A DNA stretch of 64,000 nucleotides from contig NZ_NIRS01000003.1 of NCBI RefSeq assembly GCF_002934665.1, positions 186,001 to 250,000 on the forward strand. Direction: 5' to 3'. The position numbers and the translations under genes are program-made. This DNA comes from Pseudomonas laurylsulfatiphila. Lineage in GTDB: Bacteria > Pseudomonadota > Gammaproteobacteria > Pseudomonadales > Pseudomonadaceae. Below the pieces are notes generated by a model. It did no database searches. It saw nothing but the letters and a program-made list of their open reading frames with translations, and was not told the origin of the DNA. Each line of letters opens with the position of its first letter. Within the stretch, counting starts at the first letter, position 1. Below, piece by piece: positions 1 to 9,370 of this stretch.

Positions 1-250
1 CAACTATTTGATTTAATACGAATTTTATTCGGATGAACCGAATGGCACGACTTTCGCTCTAAGTTTGCTCAGACACGCAACGTGAAAGCAGACGGGGTGA
101 AGCATGAGTGTAGAAGTTACTCATCTTCCAGAAAGCAGATTAAACTTGTACGAAATGTCCTACGGGACTGACGGACCAGTACGACGCGCAGCCCTAAGCC
201 GCTCTCACCCTGCTTGTAAGACAGCCTTACTGCTTAGGGGCGCACGCCTA

Positions 251-1177
251 ATGAAACCACCTTCCCAGACCAACGCAATTGACTTCGATAGCGCCAAATT
301 GCAGCGCCTGGGCTTTGGTCAGCAACCGCCTCTTCTGGAACGGCCCGTCAGCCTTGCGCAAATGCGCCAGCAACTGGGCCTGCAACTGCAAACCAGTCTG
401 GAGCCGCAACGCATTCTTGGGACTTTCTATCGCGAGATTCAGCGATTGGTGCCGTTGGACGCCTTGTGTTACCTGCACAAGATCAGTGATCTGCGCCTGG
501 AGTTCGGCCAGCGTGGCCACCATTCCATCAGTTACAGCCTCAGCCACGATGGCGAACACCTGGGTGAACTGATTTTCCGCCGCAATCAGCGTTTCAGCGA
601 ACAGGAACAGGGCAATCTCGAATCACTGCTGGCCGCGCTGCTGTTTCCGATGCGTAACGCGCTGCTTTACCGTACCGCCACCCAAAGCGCACTGCGCGAC
701 CCGCTGACGGGCACCGGTAACCGCATCGCCATGGACCAGACCCTGCAAAGGGAAATCGAGCTGTCCCGGCGCCATCTGCAACCGTTATCGGTGTTGATGC
801 TGGACATCGATCATTTCAAGCTGGTCAATGACACCCATGGCCACAGCACTGGCGATGACGTGCTCAAGGCGGTCGCCGCCTCGATCAAAAACCAGCTGCG
901 CAACGTCGACATGGTGTTTCGCTATGGCGGTGAAGAGTTCCTGATACTGCTGTCCAATACCAGCCGCGAACCCGCGGCCATGGTAGGTGAACGGCTGCGG
1001 TTTGCGGTGCAGTCCGAAGAGTACCTGGCCGACGGTCATACGATCTTGCTGACAGTCAGCCTCGGCTGTTCGACCCTGTTGCCCGGCGAGTCCGCCGACA
1101 GCCTGTTGCGACGGGCAGACAGCGCGCTGTATGTGGCCAAACGCGAAGGGCGTAACCGGCTGGAGATGGCGGGCTGA
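251..1177 (+). CDS. Cytoplasmic GGDEF diguanylate cyclase
   Basis: Predicted to make cyclic di-GMP from two GTP. The 308-residue protein has an uncharacterised N-terminal half (about 1-140) without membrane segments, then a GGDEF domain. The active-site motif is GGEEF at about 226-230. The inhibitory RxxD site is intact as RNVD at 217-220, so product inhibition is likely. The frame is open upstream to an ATG at 104, giving 357 residues. I prefer 251 because the extra 49 residues look unlike a folded domain, but neither start has a strong ribosome site. It has no co-directional neighbour. The family call is firm; the input signal is unknown. Confidence 0.88.
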   Translation: MKPPSQTNAIDFDSAKLQRLGFGQQPPLLERPVSLAQMRQQLGLQLQTSLEPQRILGTFYREIQRLVPLDALCYLHKISDLRLEFGQRGHHSISYSLSHDGEHLGELIFRRNQRFSEQEQGNLESLLAALLFPMRNALLYRTATQSALRDPLTGTGNRIAMDQTLQREIELSRRHLQPLSVLMLDIDHFKLVNDTHGHSTGDDVLKAVAASIKNQLRNVDMVFRYGGEEFLILLSNTSREPAAMVGERLRFAVQSEEYLADGHTILLTVSLGCSTLLPGESADSLLRRADSALYVAKREGRNRLEMAG

Positions 1178-1202
1178 TTTTTCAGCCACCACATAAACCA
1201 AT

Positions 1203-1290
1203 GTGGGAGCGAGCCTGCTCGCGAAAAGGATCTGACCTTCAACAATGATGTTGACTGACACTCCGCATTCGCGAGCAGGCTCGCTCCCAC
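1203..1290. repeat. REP doublet (GTGGGAGCGAGC family)
   Basis: Two inverted copies of the GTGGGAGCGAGCCTGCTCGCGA palindromic element face each other across about 45 nt, between convergent genes. This is the usual REPIN arrangement in fluorescens-group genomes and could form a long hairpin at the shared 3' ends of both transcripts. Confidence 0.9.
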
Positions 1291-1314
1291 AGTTTTTATT
1301 GCGTGATAGCTGAA

Positions 1315-2109
1315 TCAGCCTTCAGCCAGCGCCATCCGCTCACGCACGACCGGCACCCGCTCTGCGTGCTCCAATTGCATGCAACGCTCGAGAAACAGGT
1401 ACATGTAGTCGTAACTCTTGCAAACGGCCTGACGCAGCTCCACCTGCAGGGATTTGCTCGGGTTGGTGCCCGCCAATGTGCAGATGATTTCCAGGGCTTC
1501 CCACGGATGGGCATCGTCGTACTGGGCATGCATCTTCAGCCACTTCATCGCCCGCTTGCGATCCTCCTCGGGGAACGAGGCGGCGTAGATACCGTTGGAA
1601 CAAACGACCGCCGACCATTCCCCGGTGGCTCCTTCGATGGCGTAGTTGGTGGCGGCAATCGCAACGATCAGCGAGTCGGCCGAACTGGTGTGCCAGCACC
1701 AATGGCTCAACGCGTGAAGCTCCGGTGCAACCTGCTGTGCCTGCAGGTCCTCCAGGCTGACACCGTGCGCGCGACTCCAGTGCACCCAGTAATCGGCGTG
1801 GTTCAATTCGACGCGAATGTTGCGCATCAGCCAGCGACGGGCCATGTCTTCGCCGGGATGACGGGCGAAGCGGGTCTTGGTCAGGTTTTGTGCCATATAC
1901 AACGCGAACTGTTCGACCACCGGCCAGCCACCGATCAGGTATTGGCGCATGGTCTTCGCACTGAGTTTGTTGTCTCGCATGCGTTGGTACAGTTCGTGTT
2001 CGACAACCCGGCGCTTGCTCTCGCTGCAATCCTGGATCAGGCGCTGGGCCCAGGCAGGGTAACTTGCAGCTTCCATGAGCGGTCCGGTTCGGTTGAATGT
2101 GTCGATCAC
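1315..2109 (-). CDS. TenA/PqqC-like protein (haem-oxygenase-like fold)
   Basis: A 264-residue all-helical protein of the TenA/THI-4 and PqqC superfamily, usually annotated in Pseudomonas as a TenA family transcriptional regulator or iron-containing redox enzyme. Conserved acidic, His and aromatic residues in the N-terminal half (for example the RVELNHADYW segment near 97-106) fit a cofactor or metal pocket. It starts 43 bp downstream of the RbdA-like gene on the same strand, so the two may be cotranscribed. No thiamine genes lie nearby, so a thiaminase role has no contextual support. Substrate unknown; the fold assignment is fairly sure. Confidence 0.8.
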   Translation of the reverse strand: MIDTFNRTGPLMEAASYPAWAQRLIQDCSESKRRVVEHELYQRMRDNKLSAKTMRQYLIGGWPVVEQFALYMAQNLTKTRFARHPGEDMARRWLMRNIRVELNHADYWVHWSRAHGVSLEDLQAQQVAPELHALSHWCWHTSSADSLIVAIAATNYAIEGATGEWSAVVCSNGIYAASFPEEDRKRAMKWLKMHAQYDDAHPWEALEIICTLAGTNPSKSLQVELRQAVCKSYDYMYLFLERCMQLEHAERVPVVRERMALAEG

Positions 2110-2152
2110 TGTCGAGCTCCTTTTGATTGTGATTTTAAGACCGGCAGGAATT

Positions 2153-4612
2153 TCAACGGAACGTGCCCGGGGCCTTGAACAACATCGGTTGGGGCCTGGC
2201 AGGACGACTCAACAAGCTATCGCTGGTAAACAGATGCGGGCGTTCAATCACATACCCTTGAGCGTAATCAACCCCGATCTCCAGCAATGCCTGCTCGATC
2301 TGGGGTGTTTCGACAAACTCGGCAATCGTGCGCTTACCCATGACATGGCCGATGTGATTGATCACTTCGACCATGGCGCGGTTAATCGGGTCGTCCAGCA
2401 TATCCTTTACGAAACTCCCGTCGATCTTCAGGAAGTCTACAGGCAAATGTTTCAGGTACGCGAATGAGGACATTCCGGCACAAAAATCGTCCAGTGAAAA
2501 ATGGCATCCTAAGCCTTTGAGTTCATTGATGAATCTAATGGCGCTGCCAAGATTTGAAATGGCACTGGTTTCAGTAATTTCAAAACAAATCATTTCAGGC
2601 GGAATCGAATACGTCACAAACTGTTCACGCAGGAAGTCCAGGAACGCCTCATCCCCAATCGTCGTGCCTGACAGATTGATCGCACACATGGCCAGCGGGC
2701 CTTGTTCTTGCTCGGCCCGGCATTGGGCAATGATCTTGAACACGTTCTGCACCACCCAACGATCAAGCGAGCTCATCAGGCCATAACGCTCGGCAGCCGG
2801 AATGAAGCTGTCGGGCAAGATCATCCGCCCGGCTTCATCATGCAATCGCAGCAGAATTTCAATATGCCCGCCGTCCTGCTCGACATGACCCAAGGGGACG
2901 ATTTCCTGGGCGTACAGGCAGAAGCGGTCTTCCTCCAGCGCCATGTGCAAACGTTGCACCCAGGCCATTTCACCGAAACGCAGGGACAGTTCCGAGTCAT
3001 CCGGATGATAGACCTGGACCCGATTGCGGCCCTTTTCCTTGGCCATGTAGCACGCCATGTCAGCGGCACGCAGCGAGACTTCGAGCGTCGTCGGATTCTG
3101 CGCGACATGAACCAGCCCGATACTGACAGTGGTTACGAAAGGTCGCCCCTTCCAGACAAAATGCAGATTCTGCACAGTCTGGCGCAGGCTCTCGGCAATT
3201 TTCTCCGCCGCTTCCGGCGCGCAGTTTTCCAGCAGGATGCCGAACTCGTCGCCTCCAAGGCGCGCCAGGGTATCGCCTTCGCGCAACCCCGATTGCAGCA
3301 AGGCGCAGATATGCCGCAACAGTTCGTCGCCCGCCGCATGACCGCAGGTATCGTTGACCAGCTTGAACTGATCCAGATCAAGGAACATCAGGGCATGGCG
3401 CCCCGAGTAGCGGGTCAGGTTGTGCAGTGCCTGTTCCAGGCGATATTCGAATTCACGGCGGTTGGCGAGTCCGGTCAAGGCATCGTGGGTCGCCTGCCAT
3501 GACAGATTGGCGATGTATTGCCGCTCCTGGGTCATGTCATGCAGCACCAGCACCGTCCCGCTGACTTTACCGGCATTGCGGATGGGCGCGCCCACCAGTG
3601 TGACCGACACCGTGCTGCCGTCCAGACGTTGAATCAGCCTGGAGTGCTCGCTGCCACCACTGAGCTGGCCGCTGAGAATATGCTCGATAAGGGTGAAGCC
3701 CTCGGTCTGGGCCTCTTCGTCCAGCAGGTTGAACAGCGCTGCCAGCGGCAAGCCTGTCGCCTGCTCGGCCTTCCAGTGGGTCAACGCCTCGGCCGCTGGG
3801 TTCATGTAGGCAATCGCACCGGAAACATCCGTGGTGATCACGCCGTCGCCAATCGATTGCAGGGTGATCTGCGCCCGTTCTTTCTCCACTTGCAGCGCAT
3901 CCGCGAAGGCATGGCGCTGCTTGAGCAGCTTGTGGGTGCGCATCAGCGCCAGTGCAATCAATCCAAGCGCTGTGGCGAGGTTAGTCAGCAGCAGCAGACG
4001 AAGAATGACCCGCGACCCTTCCCCCAGTGCATCACTGAAGGCTCTCGCAGCCGGGGTCACTTCCTCATTGATCGCGAAAATCTGCTCCTTCCAGCGCTGG
4101 ATATCCGCAACAGAGGCAGGGCTGGTATTGATGTGCTGACGCATGTCCCTGGCAACGTCATCGAGCTTGGCCAGATAGCCATCACCCACGGTCCACAGGT
4201 CGATGGCTTTTTCGAGGTAACTGAAGTGACGAAAGTTGAGGTACAGCCAGATCAGGCTGGAAACGTCGTCCGGGTGGTTGCCCCCCTTGAGAATCGCCAC
4301 GCGCGCCGCTTCGATGTTCGGCGGATGCTGATCCAGCGCCACACGCAATTCATGCCCGCCTTGGGGCACGGAAATGGCGTTCTGGTACTTGTGAAATGTC
4401 CCTTCGTCGCCGCTGTCGGCGTAGAGATTGAGGTAATAGATGGCATCTTTCTGGCCCTTGGACCAAAGGCTTTCCCCGGCAACATAGCCGCGAACAGCCG
4501 ACAGCACATAAAGGCTCACACCGCCCAGCAAGGCTTGAAACAACACAACGGCGATAAATGGCCAGACAATGCCCAACAACCGTGGCGTTCCGAGAGTCCG
4601 CGTTTGATTCAT
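2153..4612 (-). CDS. rbdA: RbdA-like PAS-GGDEF-EAL membrane protein
   Basis: Dual-domain cyclic di-GMP enzyme of 819 residues. Membrane segments lie at about 14-38 and 203-224 and enclose a sensory periplasmic region. A PAS domain follows (about 245-365), then GGDEF (motif GGDEF at 453-457 with the RxxD I-site REGD at 444-447), then EAL (about 555-800, with the ExLxR motif as EILLR near 585 and DDFCAG in the loop-6 region). Both halves keep catalytic motifs. In P. aeruginosa a protein of this architecture and length, RbdA, promotes biofilm dispersal mainly as a phosphodiesterase and also lies beside an ABC exporter gene, as here. The orthology is inferred from architecture and neighbourhood. 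Confidence 0.8.
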   Translation of the reverse strand: MNQTRTLGTPRLLGIVWPFIAVVLFQALLGGVSLYVLSAVRGYVAGESLWSKGQKDAIYYLNLYADSGDEGTFHKYQNAISVPQGGHELRVALDQHPPNIEAARVAILKGGNHPDDVSSLIWLYLNFRHFSYLEKAIDLWTVGDGYLAKLDDVARDMRQHINTSPASVADIQRWKEQIFAINEEVTPAARAFSDALGEGSRVILRLLLLTNLATALGLIALALMRTHKLLKQRHAFADALQVEKERAQITLQSIGDGVITTDVSGAIAYMNPAAEALTHWKAEQATGLPLAALFNLLDEEAQTEGFTLIEHILSGQLSGGSEHSRLIQRLDGSTVSVTLVGAPIRNAGKVSGTVLVLHDMTQERQYIANLSWQATHDALTGLANRREFEYRLEQALHNLTRYSGRHALMFLDLDQFKLVNDTCGHAAGDELLRHICALLQSGLREGDTLARLGGDEFGILLENCAPEAAEKIAESLRQTVQNLHFVWKGRPFVTTVSIGLVHVAQNPTTLEVSLRAADMACYMAKEKGRNRVQVYHPDDSELSLRFGEMAWVQRLHMALEEDRFCLYAQEIVPLGHVEQDGGHIEILLRLHDEAGRMILPDSFIPAAERYGLMSSLDRWVVQNVFKIIAQCRAEQEQGPLAMCAINLSGTTIGDEAFLDFLREQFVTYSIPPEMICFEITETSAISNLGSAIRFINELKGLGCHFSLDDFCAGMSSFAYLKHLPVDFLKIDGSFVKDMLDDPINRAMVEVINHIGHVMGKRTIAEFVETPQIEQALLEIGVDYAQGYVIERPHLFTSDSLLSRPARPQPMLFKAPGTFR

Positions 4613-4779
4613 GAGGTCCCTTGCATTAGCACTGCTTGCTCGCCTTCCGGACGAAATCGCTCAAGCTAGACTAGGTTGCGATTCCGATCCCGGCAAGCGA
4701 CAAGCTATGCCCGGAGGGTGTATCGCGGCCACTGAATTCGGTCGCGAATAATGTTTTTTATAATATTGATGACATCCGG

Positions 4780-6597
4780 CTACAACCGCTGCAAATGACC
4801 GTAAAGCTTGGCGTACAGACCACCGTCGGCAATCAGTTGCTGATGATCGCCATCTTCTGCGATCTGGCCGCCGTCGAATACCAGCACTCGGTCGGCCTGT
4901 TTCACCGCCGAAAGGCGGTGGGCAATGATCAACGTGGTGCGGTTGCTCAGAAACCGCGCCAGGGCCTGGTGCAGATTGTATTCGGTGGCGGCATCCAGCG
5001 CAGAGGTGGCTTCGTCGAGGATCACCACCTTGGGCTCGGCCAGCACCATCCGGGCGATGGCCAGGCGTTGGCGCTGTCCGCCGGACAAACGCACGCCGGA
5101 GCGCCCGACTACACTGTCCAGGCCATTGGGCAAATCCCGCACCGTGCCGTGCAATTGGGCGATTTCCAGTGCATGCCAGCAGGCCTCGTCACTGCGCTCA
5201 CGGCCCATGGTCAGGTTGGCCCGGATGGTGTCATTGAACAGCGCCGGATGTTGCAGGACCACGGCAACATTTTCCCGCACGGTTTCCAGGCCGATCTCCT
5301 GCTGGGTCGAACCGCCAAAGCGAATGGTTCCGGCCGACGGCGTGTACAAGCCCAGCAGCAGTTGCACCAGCGTGCTCTTGCCCCCACCACTGGCGCCGAC
5401 AATCGCGACCTTTTCGCCGGGGGCGATGGACAGGTTCATCTGGTTCAGGACCAGTTCATCGCCGTAACCGAAGCTCAACCCTTGTACTTCCAGCCCGACC
5501 GTCTCGCGCCCGATGAACGGGTCGACACCGCCCGGGTATTCAGGCTCATCAGCGCGCGACAGCAGCTCATTGATCCGCGACAGCGCACCGCCGGCAGCGT
5601 AGTAGGCATATTGCAGGTTCAGCAACTGTTCGACCGGACCGATCATGAACCACAGGTAGCTGAACACCGCGAGCATCTGGCCGATGGACAGGTCGGAGAA
5701 CAACACCGTGAGCATGGCCGCGGCGCGGAAAATATCGATGCCGAACTGGAACAACAAACCGCTGGCCCGGTTCGACGCATCGGTTTTCCATTGCGAATTC
5801 ACCGCATAGTCGCGCACGTCACGGGCGCGTTGCCCCAAGCGACCGAGGAAGAACCCCTGACGGTTGCCGGCGCGAACTTCCTGGATGGCATCCAGGGTTT
5901 CGGTCAGCGCCTGGGTAAAGCGCGAAGTGCTGTCGTTCTCGAGTTTCTTTAGATGCTTGACCCGTTTGCCCAACTGCACCGTGGCGTAGATCACCAGCGG
6001 GTTGAACAGCAGGATCAGCAATGCCAGTTTCCAGTGCATCCACATCAGAATGCCCGCCGTACCGACCAGGGTCAGCATGGCCACGAGGAAACGGCTGAGG
6101 GTTTCACCGACGAATTTGTCCAGCGTATCCAGGTCGGTGACCAGATGCGTGGTCACCGTGCCGCTGCCCAGGCTTTCGTATTCACCCAGCGAGATACGCT
6201 TGAGCCGTTCGATCAGGCGTATGCGAATGCGGTAGACGATGTCCTTGGCCAACCCGGCGAACAATTTCGCCTGCACCACGTTGAACAGCAACGCCGTACA
6301 CCTCAGGGTCAAGGTCACCAAAAGCATCAGGCCGATATAACCCGCCGCTTTTTGCCAGCCTTCGGGTAGCGCGTGGTTCATGATCTTCAGCGCGGCGTCA
6401 CCGTGCCCCAGCAACACCTCGTCCACCAGCAACGGCAGAAGCAAGGGAATCGGCACGCTGCACAAAGTCGCCAGCACGGCCACGCCGTTGGCGATCCACA
6501 GGGACTTCTTGTGATGCAGGGCCAGACGACGGATTTCCGCCCAGCTCAGACGGTCGACACGTTTAGCGGTAGCGACGTCATCGGGCAGGTCATGCAC
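4780..6597 (-). CDS. ABC exporter, fused permease and ATPase
   Basis: MsbA/Sav1866-type half exporter of about 605 residues: six membrane helices (about 30-320), then one nucleotide-binding domain with Walker A GASGGGKST, signature LSGGQ and Walker B VVILDEATSALD. It should dimerise and export a lipid or hydrophobic compound. I place the start at the GTG at 6597, which overlaps the end of the upstream DsbA-like gene by 8 nt. An in-frame ATG at 6642 would add 15 residues buried inside that gene. The chain trhO, dsbA-like, ABC is tightly packed, so it is probably one operon. Substrate unknown. Confidence 0.88.
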   Translation of the reverse strand: MHDLPDDVATAKRVDRLSWAEIRRLALHHKKSLWIANGVAVLATLCSVPIPLLLPLLVDEVLLGHGDAALKIMNHALPEGWQKAAGYIGLMLLVTLTLRCTALLFNVVQAKLFAGLAKDIVYRIRIRLIERLKRISLGEYESLGSGTVTTHLVTDLDTLDKFVGETLSRFLVAMLTLVGTAGILMWMHWKLALLILLFNPLVIYATVQLGKRVKHLKKLENDSTSRFTQALTETLDAIQEVRAGNRQGFFLGRLGQRARDVRDYAVNSQWKTDASNRASGLLFQFGIDIFRAAAMLTVLFSDLSIGQMLAVFSYLWFMIGPVEQLLNLQYAYYAAGGALSRINELLSRADEPEYPGGVDPFIGRETVGLEVQGLSFGYGDELVLNQMNLSIAPGEKVAIVGASGGGKSTLVQLLLGLYTPSAGTIRFGGSTQQEIGLETVRENVAVVLQHPALFNDTIRANLTMGRERSDEACWHALEIAQLHGTVRDLPNGLDSVVGRSGVRLSGGQRQRLAIARMVLAEPKVVILDEATSALDAATEYNLHQALARFLSNRTTLIIAHRLSAVKQADRVLVFDGGQIAEDGDHQQLIADGGLYAKLYGHLQRL

Positions 6598-7225
6598 AGG
6601 CAGCGCGCTCCAGCCAGCGGCCGAGCAGCGGGGACAGCACACTCAGAGGCTGATAGCCGTTGGTCAGCAATGCCAATTGACCCTTGCGCTCAGCGAGCAA
6701 TGTAGGAAAACCGGCGATGCCCAGGTCCTGGACCCAGGTGAAATCGGCGGCGGTGGCGGCGTGCATGTCAGCCCGATCGAAAGCGCCGGCGAACTCAATG
6801 CGCGGCAGACCGGCCTGTTCCGCCAACTCGACCAACACGCTGGCCTGGGTGACATCACGGCCTTCAGCATAAAATGCGTGCTGAATCAGCCCGAGCAGTT
6901 TCAACGCGCAATCCGGCGCCAGGCTGCGCGCCGTCACCAAGGCCCGGCAGGCAGGTTCGGTATCGTAGACAAAACCGTCGGGCAGCGCGCCTTCGAACTT
7001 GAACGGCTGGCCGGTGGCCTCGGTGACCGCCTGCCAATGCTCAAAAATATAGCGTCGGGTGGTCGGCTCCAGCGCCGCACCGCTACCGGTGCGCAAACCA
7101 CCCACGATCAGATGCACATCCACACCCGCGGCTTGCGCCTGCTCGACCAGTGCGTTGGCCACCGGGGCAAACCCCCAGCACCAGGAACACATCGGGTCCA
7201 TCACATAGAGCAGGCGCGCAGACAT
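6590..7225 (-). CDS. DsbA/FrnE-like thioredoxin-fold protein
   Basis: A 211-residue DsbA-family protein with an N-terminal CSWC redox motif at 13-16, directly after the first beta strand. There is no signal peptide, so it is probably a cytoplasmic FrnE-like oxidoreductase or 2-hydroxychromene-2-carboxylate-isomerase-like protein rather than a periplasmic oxidase. Near the C-terminus GIAGFPTLL supplies the cis-proline loop. It lies 3 bp after trhO and overlaps the ABC exporter start, indicating translational coupling in one operon. Confidence 0.88.
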   Translation of the reverse strand: MSARLLYVMDPMCSWCWGFAPVANALVEQAQAAGVDVHLIVGGLRTGSGAALEPTTRRYIFEHWQAVTEATGQPFKFEGALPDGFVYDTEPACRALVTARSLAPDCALKLLGLIQHAFYAEGRDVTQASVLVELAEQAGLPRIEFAGAFDRADMHAATAADFTWVQDLGIAGFPTLLAERKGQLALLTNGYQPLSVLSPLLGRWLERAACA

Positions 7226-7228
7226 GGT

Positions 7229-8170
7229 TCAGGCCTCGGTGGATGCTTGCTTGTAGTTGTAGCCGATCGGATGAGGCTGGTTACGAGCCTTGGCCAGTTC
7301 GATCTGCTTCTGCCGGTCGATGGCGCTGCGACGGGTCTTCTCACTCAGCTTATCCCAGCAATGCGGGCAACTGATGCCGGCCACGTAATGCTCGGACGCG
7401 CGGTCTTCGATGCTGACCGGAGTGCGGCAGGCATGACATTGATCGTAGTCACCTTCGCTCAGGTCGTGACGCACGGTCACGCGGTTGTCGAACACGAAGC
7501 AGTCGCCCTGCCACTTGGTTTCTTCCTGCGGCACCTCTTCGAGGTACTTCAGGATGCCGCCCTTGAGGTGGTAGACCTCGCCGAAGCCCTCGCTGAGCAT
7601 GTAGCTCGACGCCTTCTCGCAGCGGATGCCGCCGGTGCAGAACATTGCGACCTTCTTGTGTACGGCCGGGTCGAAGTTGGCTTTGATGTAGTCAGGAAAT
7701 TCGCGAAAACTGGTGGTTTTCGGGTCGATGGCGCCTTCGAAGGTGCCAATCGAGACTTCGTAATCGTTACGGGTGTCGATCAACAGCACTTCCGGGTCGC
7801 TGATCAGCGCGTTCCAGTCTTGCGGGTCGACGTAGGTACCGACCTTTTTGTTCGGGTCCACGCCTTCCACGCCAAGGGTGACGATTTCTTTCTTGAGTTT
7901 GACTTTGGTGCGGTAGAACGGCTGCTCGTCGCAGTACGACTCTTTATGGTCGATGTCGTCCATGCGCGGATCGTTCTTGAGCCAGGCCATCAGCCCGTCG
8001 ATGCCTTCGCGGCTACCGGACACGGTGCCGTTGATGCCTTCTTCGGCAATCAGCAGGGTGCCTTTGATGCCGTTGTCGACCATTGCTTGCAGCAGGGGCT
8101 CGCGCAAGGCGACGTAATCTTCCAGGGTGACGAACTTATACAGTGCCGCCACGACAATCTGTTGTGTCAT
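7229..8170 (-). CDS. trhO: tRNA uridine-34 hydroxylase TrhO (YceA, rhodanese family)
   Basis: Oxygen-dependent hydroxylase that makes 5-hydroxyuridine at the wobble position of certain tRNAs. The 313-residue length is typical. An N-terminal acylphosphatase-like region is followed by a rhodanese domain with the catalytic cysteine in FCTGGIRC (C178), and then a C-terminal region with two CxxC pairs (CHAC, CPHC) that could bind zinc. The start codon follows a GGAG-type ribosome site. It is the first gene of a three-gene operon with the DsbA-like and ABC exporter genes. Confidence 0.93.
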   Translation of the reverse strand: MTQQIVVAALYKFVTLEDYVALREPLLQAMVDNGIKGTLLIAEEGINGTVSGSREGIDGLMAWLKNDPRMDDIDHKESYCDEQPFYRTKVKLKKEIVTLGVEGVDPNKKVGTYVDPQDWNALISDPEVLLIDTRNDYEVSIGTFEGAIDPKTTSFREFPDYIKANFDPAVHKKVAMFCTGGIRCEKASSYMLSEGFGEVYHLKGGILKYLEEVPQEETKWQGDCFVFDNRVTVRHDLSEGDYDQCHACRTPVSIEDRASEHYVAGISCPHCWDKLSEKTRRSAIDRQKQIELAKARNQPHPIGYNYKQASTEA

Positions 8171-8216
8171 GGGTAAATCTCCAGGTGGCTACCCTCGTAA
8201 GGGGTGAACCGGATGC

Positions 8217-8249
8217 GAAAAAAAAACGCGCCGGGTGAGCGGCGCGTTG
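8217..8249 (-). terminator. Rho-independent terminator after bolA
   Basis: Read on the minus strand, a perfect 8-bp GC-rich stem (AACGCGCC / GGCGCGTT, loop of 8) is followed by nine T residues. It would end the DUF2059-bolA transcript before trhO. Confidence 0.85.
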
Positions 8250-8262
8250 GGCATTCTAACAA

Positions 8263-8338
8263 AAAAGATCGCAGCCTGCGGCAGCTCCTACAGGAGAATG
8301 TATCCCCATGTAGGAGCTGCCGCAGGCTGCGATCTTTT
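8263..8338. repeat. REP doublet (GATCGCAGCC family)
   Basis: Nearly perfect inverted pair of the second REP family: AAAAGATCGCAGCCTGCGGC and its complement, about 75 bp overall, in the bolA-trhO gap just upstream of the terminator. Confidence 0.9.
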
Positions 8339-8342
8339 GATC

Positions 8343-8642
8343 TTAATGCTTGCTGCCGCCGGCACAGGTCGGCGAGGCCGGAGCCGCGTCGATCTGTGCC
8401 CATTCCTCCGGCGTGTAGGTATGCAGCGCCAACGCATGGAACTCGCCCATCAGCTCGCCAAGCGTGCCGTAGACTTTCTGGTGACGCTTGACCCGGTTCA
8501 GGCCATCGAACTGCGCGCTGACCACCACGGCCTTGAAGTGGGTCTGCAACCCCCGGCTGTGCATGTGGCTCTCATCCAGCACTTGCAGATGCTCGGGTTG
8601 AAGCAGGGCCAGCGTCGATTCGATGCGTTGTTGCATGGTCAT
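8343..8642 (-). CDS. bolA: BolA family protein
   Basis: A 99-residue BolA-fold protein. These partner monothiol glutaredoxins in iron-sulfur trafficking, and BolA itself also affects morphology and stress responses. The FKAVVVSAQFDGL and RHQKVYGTLGELM segments are characteristic, and the conserved His of the metal-binding loop is present. The start at 8642 follows GGAG at 6-7 nt; a second in-frame ATG two codons later is possible. It lies 12 bp after the DUF2059 gene and ends at a REP and terminator, so the pair forms a small operon. Confidence 0.9.
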   Translation of the reverse strand: MTMQQRIESTLALLQPEHLQVLDESHMHSRGLQTHFKAVVVSAQFDGLNRVKRHQKVYGTLGELMGEFHALALHTYTPEEWAQIDAAPASPTCAGGSKH

Positions 8643-8654
8643 ACCGAACTCCGC

Positions 8655-9179
8655 TTAAGGCTTTTTCTTGGCGGGTGTAGCCGCATCTTTCGGGGTCAGC
8701 TCGGCCGTCATGTCGGCCAGCAGCTTGTTGACCACCGGCACCGCGCTTTCCAGCTTGGACTGGGTCATCTGGGCCGATTGCTGGGTCAGCTGGGGCATTT
8801 TTTCCATGACTTTCTTGCCCAGTGGCGACTGATAGAACGCAACCAGGTCCTTGAGCTCGGATTCGCTGAAATTGCTGGTGTACAGCTTGACCATGTCCGG
8901 CTTCAGCTTGTTCCAGCCAATGGCCTGGTCCAGAGCGGCGTTAGCCTTGGCCTGGTAGGTTTCCAGTACGGCTTTTTTCGATTCAGGGGCTTTGGTCTGT
9001 TCGAAACGCTGGGCAAACATCTGCTGTACTTGCATGTACACCGGGGTGCCCAGTTTGTCAGCGTGCGCCATGGTCAGGAAAGCCTCGGCACTGGCGTTAT
9101 GGCTGGCGGTGTCGGCGAGAACCTGGCCGCTGGCGCAGACCAAAGCAACGGCGGTACAGATGGCACGAAGACGAGTCAT
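8655..9179 (-). CDS. DUF2059 periplasmic protein
   Basis: A 174-residue protein with a clear Sec signal peptide (about 1-22, ending VLA) and a DUF2059 domain with the recurring LKDLVAFYQSPLGKKV segment. The C-terminus is Lys/Pro/Ala-rich. Function is unknown in the family. It is the first gene of the pair with bolA and is divergent from fumC. Confidence 0.88.
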   Translation of the reverse strand: MTRLRAICTAVALVCASGQVLADTASHNASAEAFLTMAHADKLGTPVYMQVQQMFAQRFEQTKAPESKKAVLETYQAKANAALDQAIGWNKLKPDMVKLYTSNFSESELKDLVAFYQSPLGKKVMEKMPQLTQQSAQMTQSKLESAVPVVNKLLADMTAELTPKDAATPAKKKP

Positions 9180-9370
9180 CGAGTTTCCTTTTCTAGCTGG
9201 CGAGGTAAGACCCCAAGGGCCTCCATTCTGCGCCTAAAAAAGTGTGTCGCTCAACCCCAAGCCTTGTCGCACCTGATTTAGAGGGGTTGAATGGTCAAAT
9301 ACAGACTGATGGAACCACGGCCGTCGATCACGGCCTAAACTGCGCAATCGGACCTACAGGAGTGAGCAAG

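Noticed and set aside
1203..1290. CRISPR-like spaced repeats
   Set aside because: The repeats are inverted doublets of a palindromic REP family scattered between genes, not regularly spaced direct repeats, and no cas gene is present.
1296..1529. Alternative frames inside the TenA-like gene region
   Set aside because: Overlap the conserved TenA-like gene and lack any domain or ribosome site.
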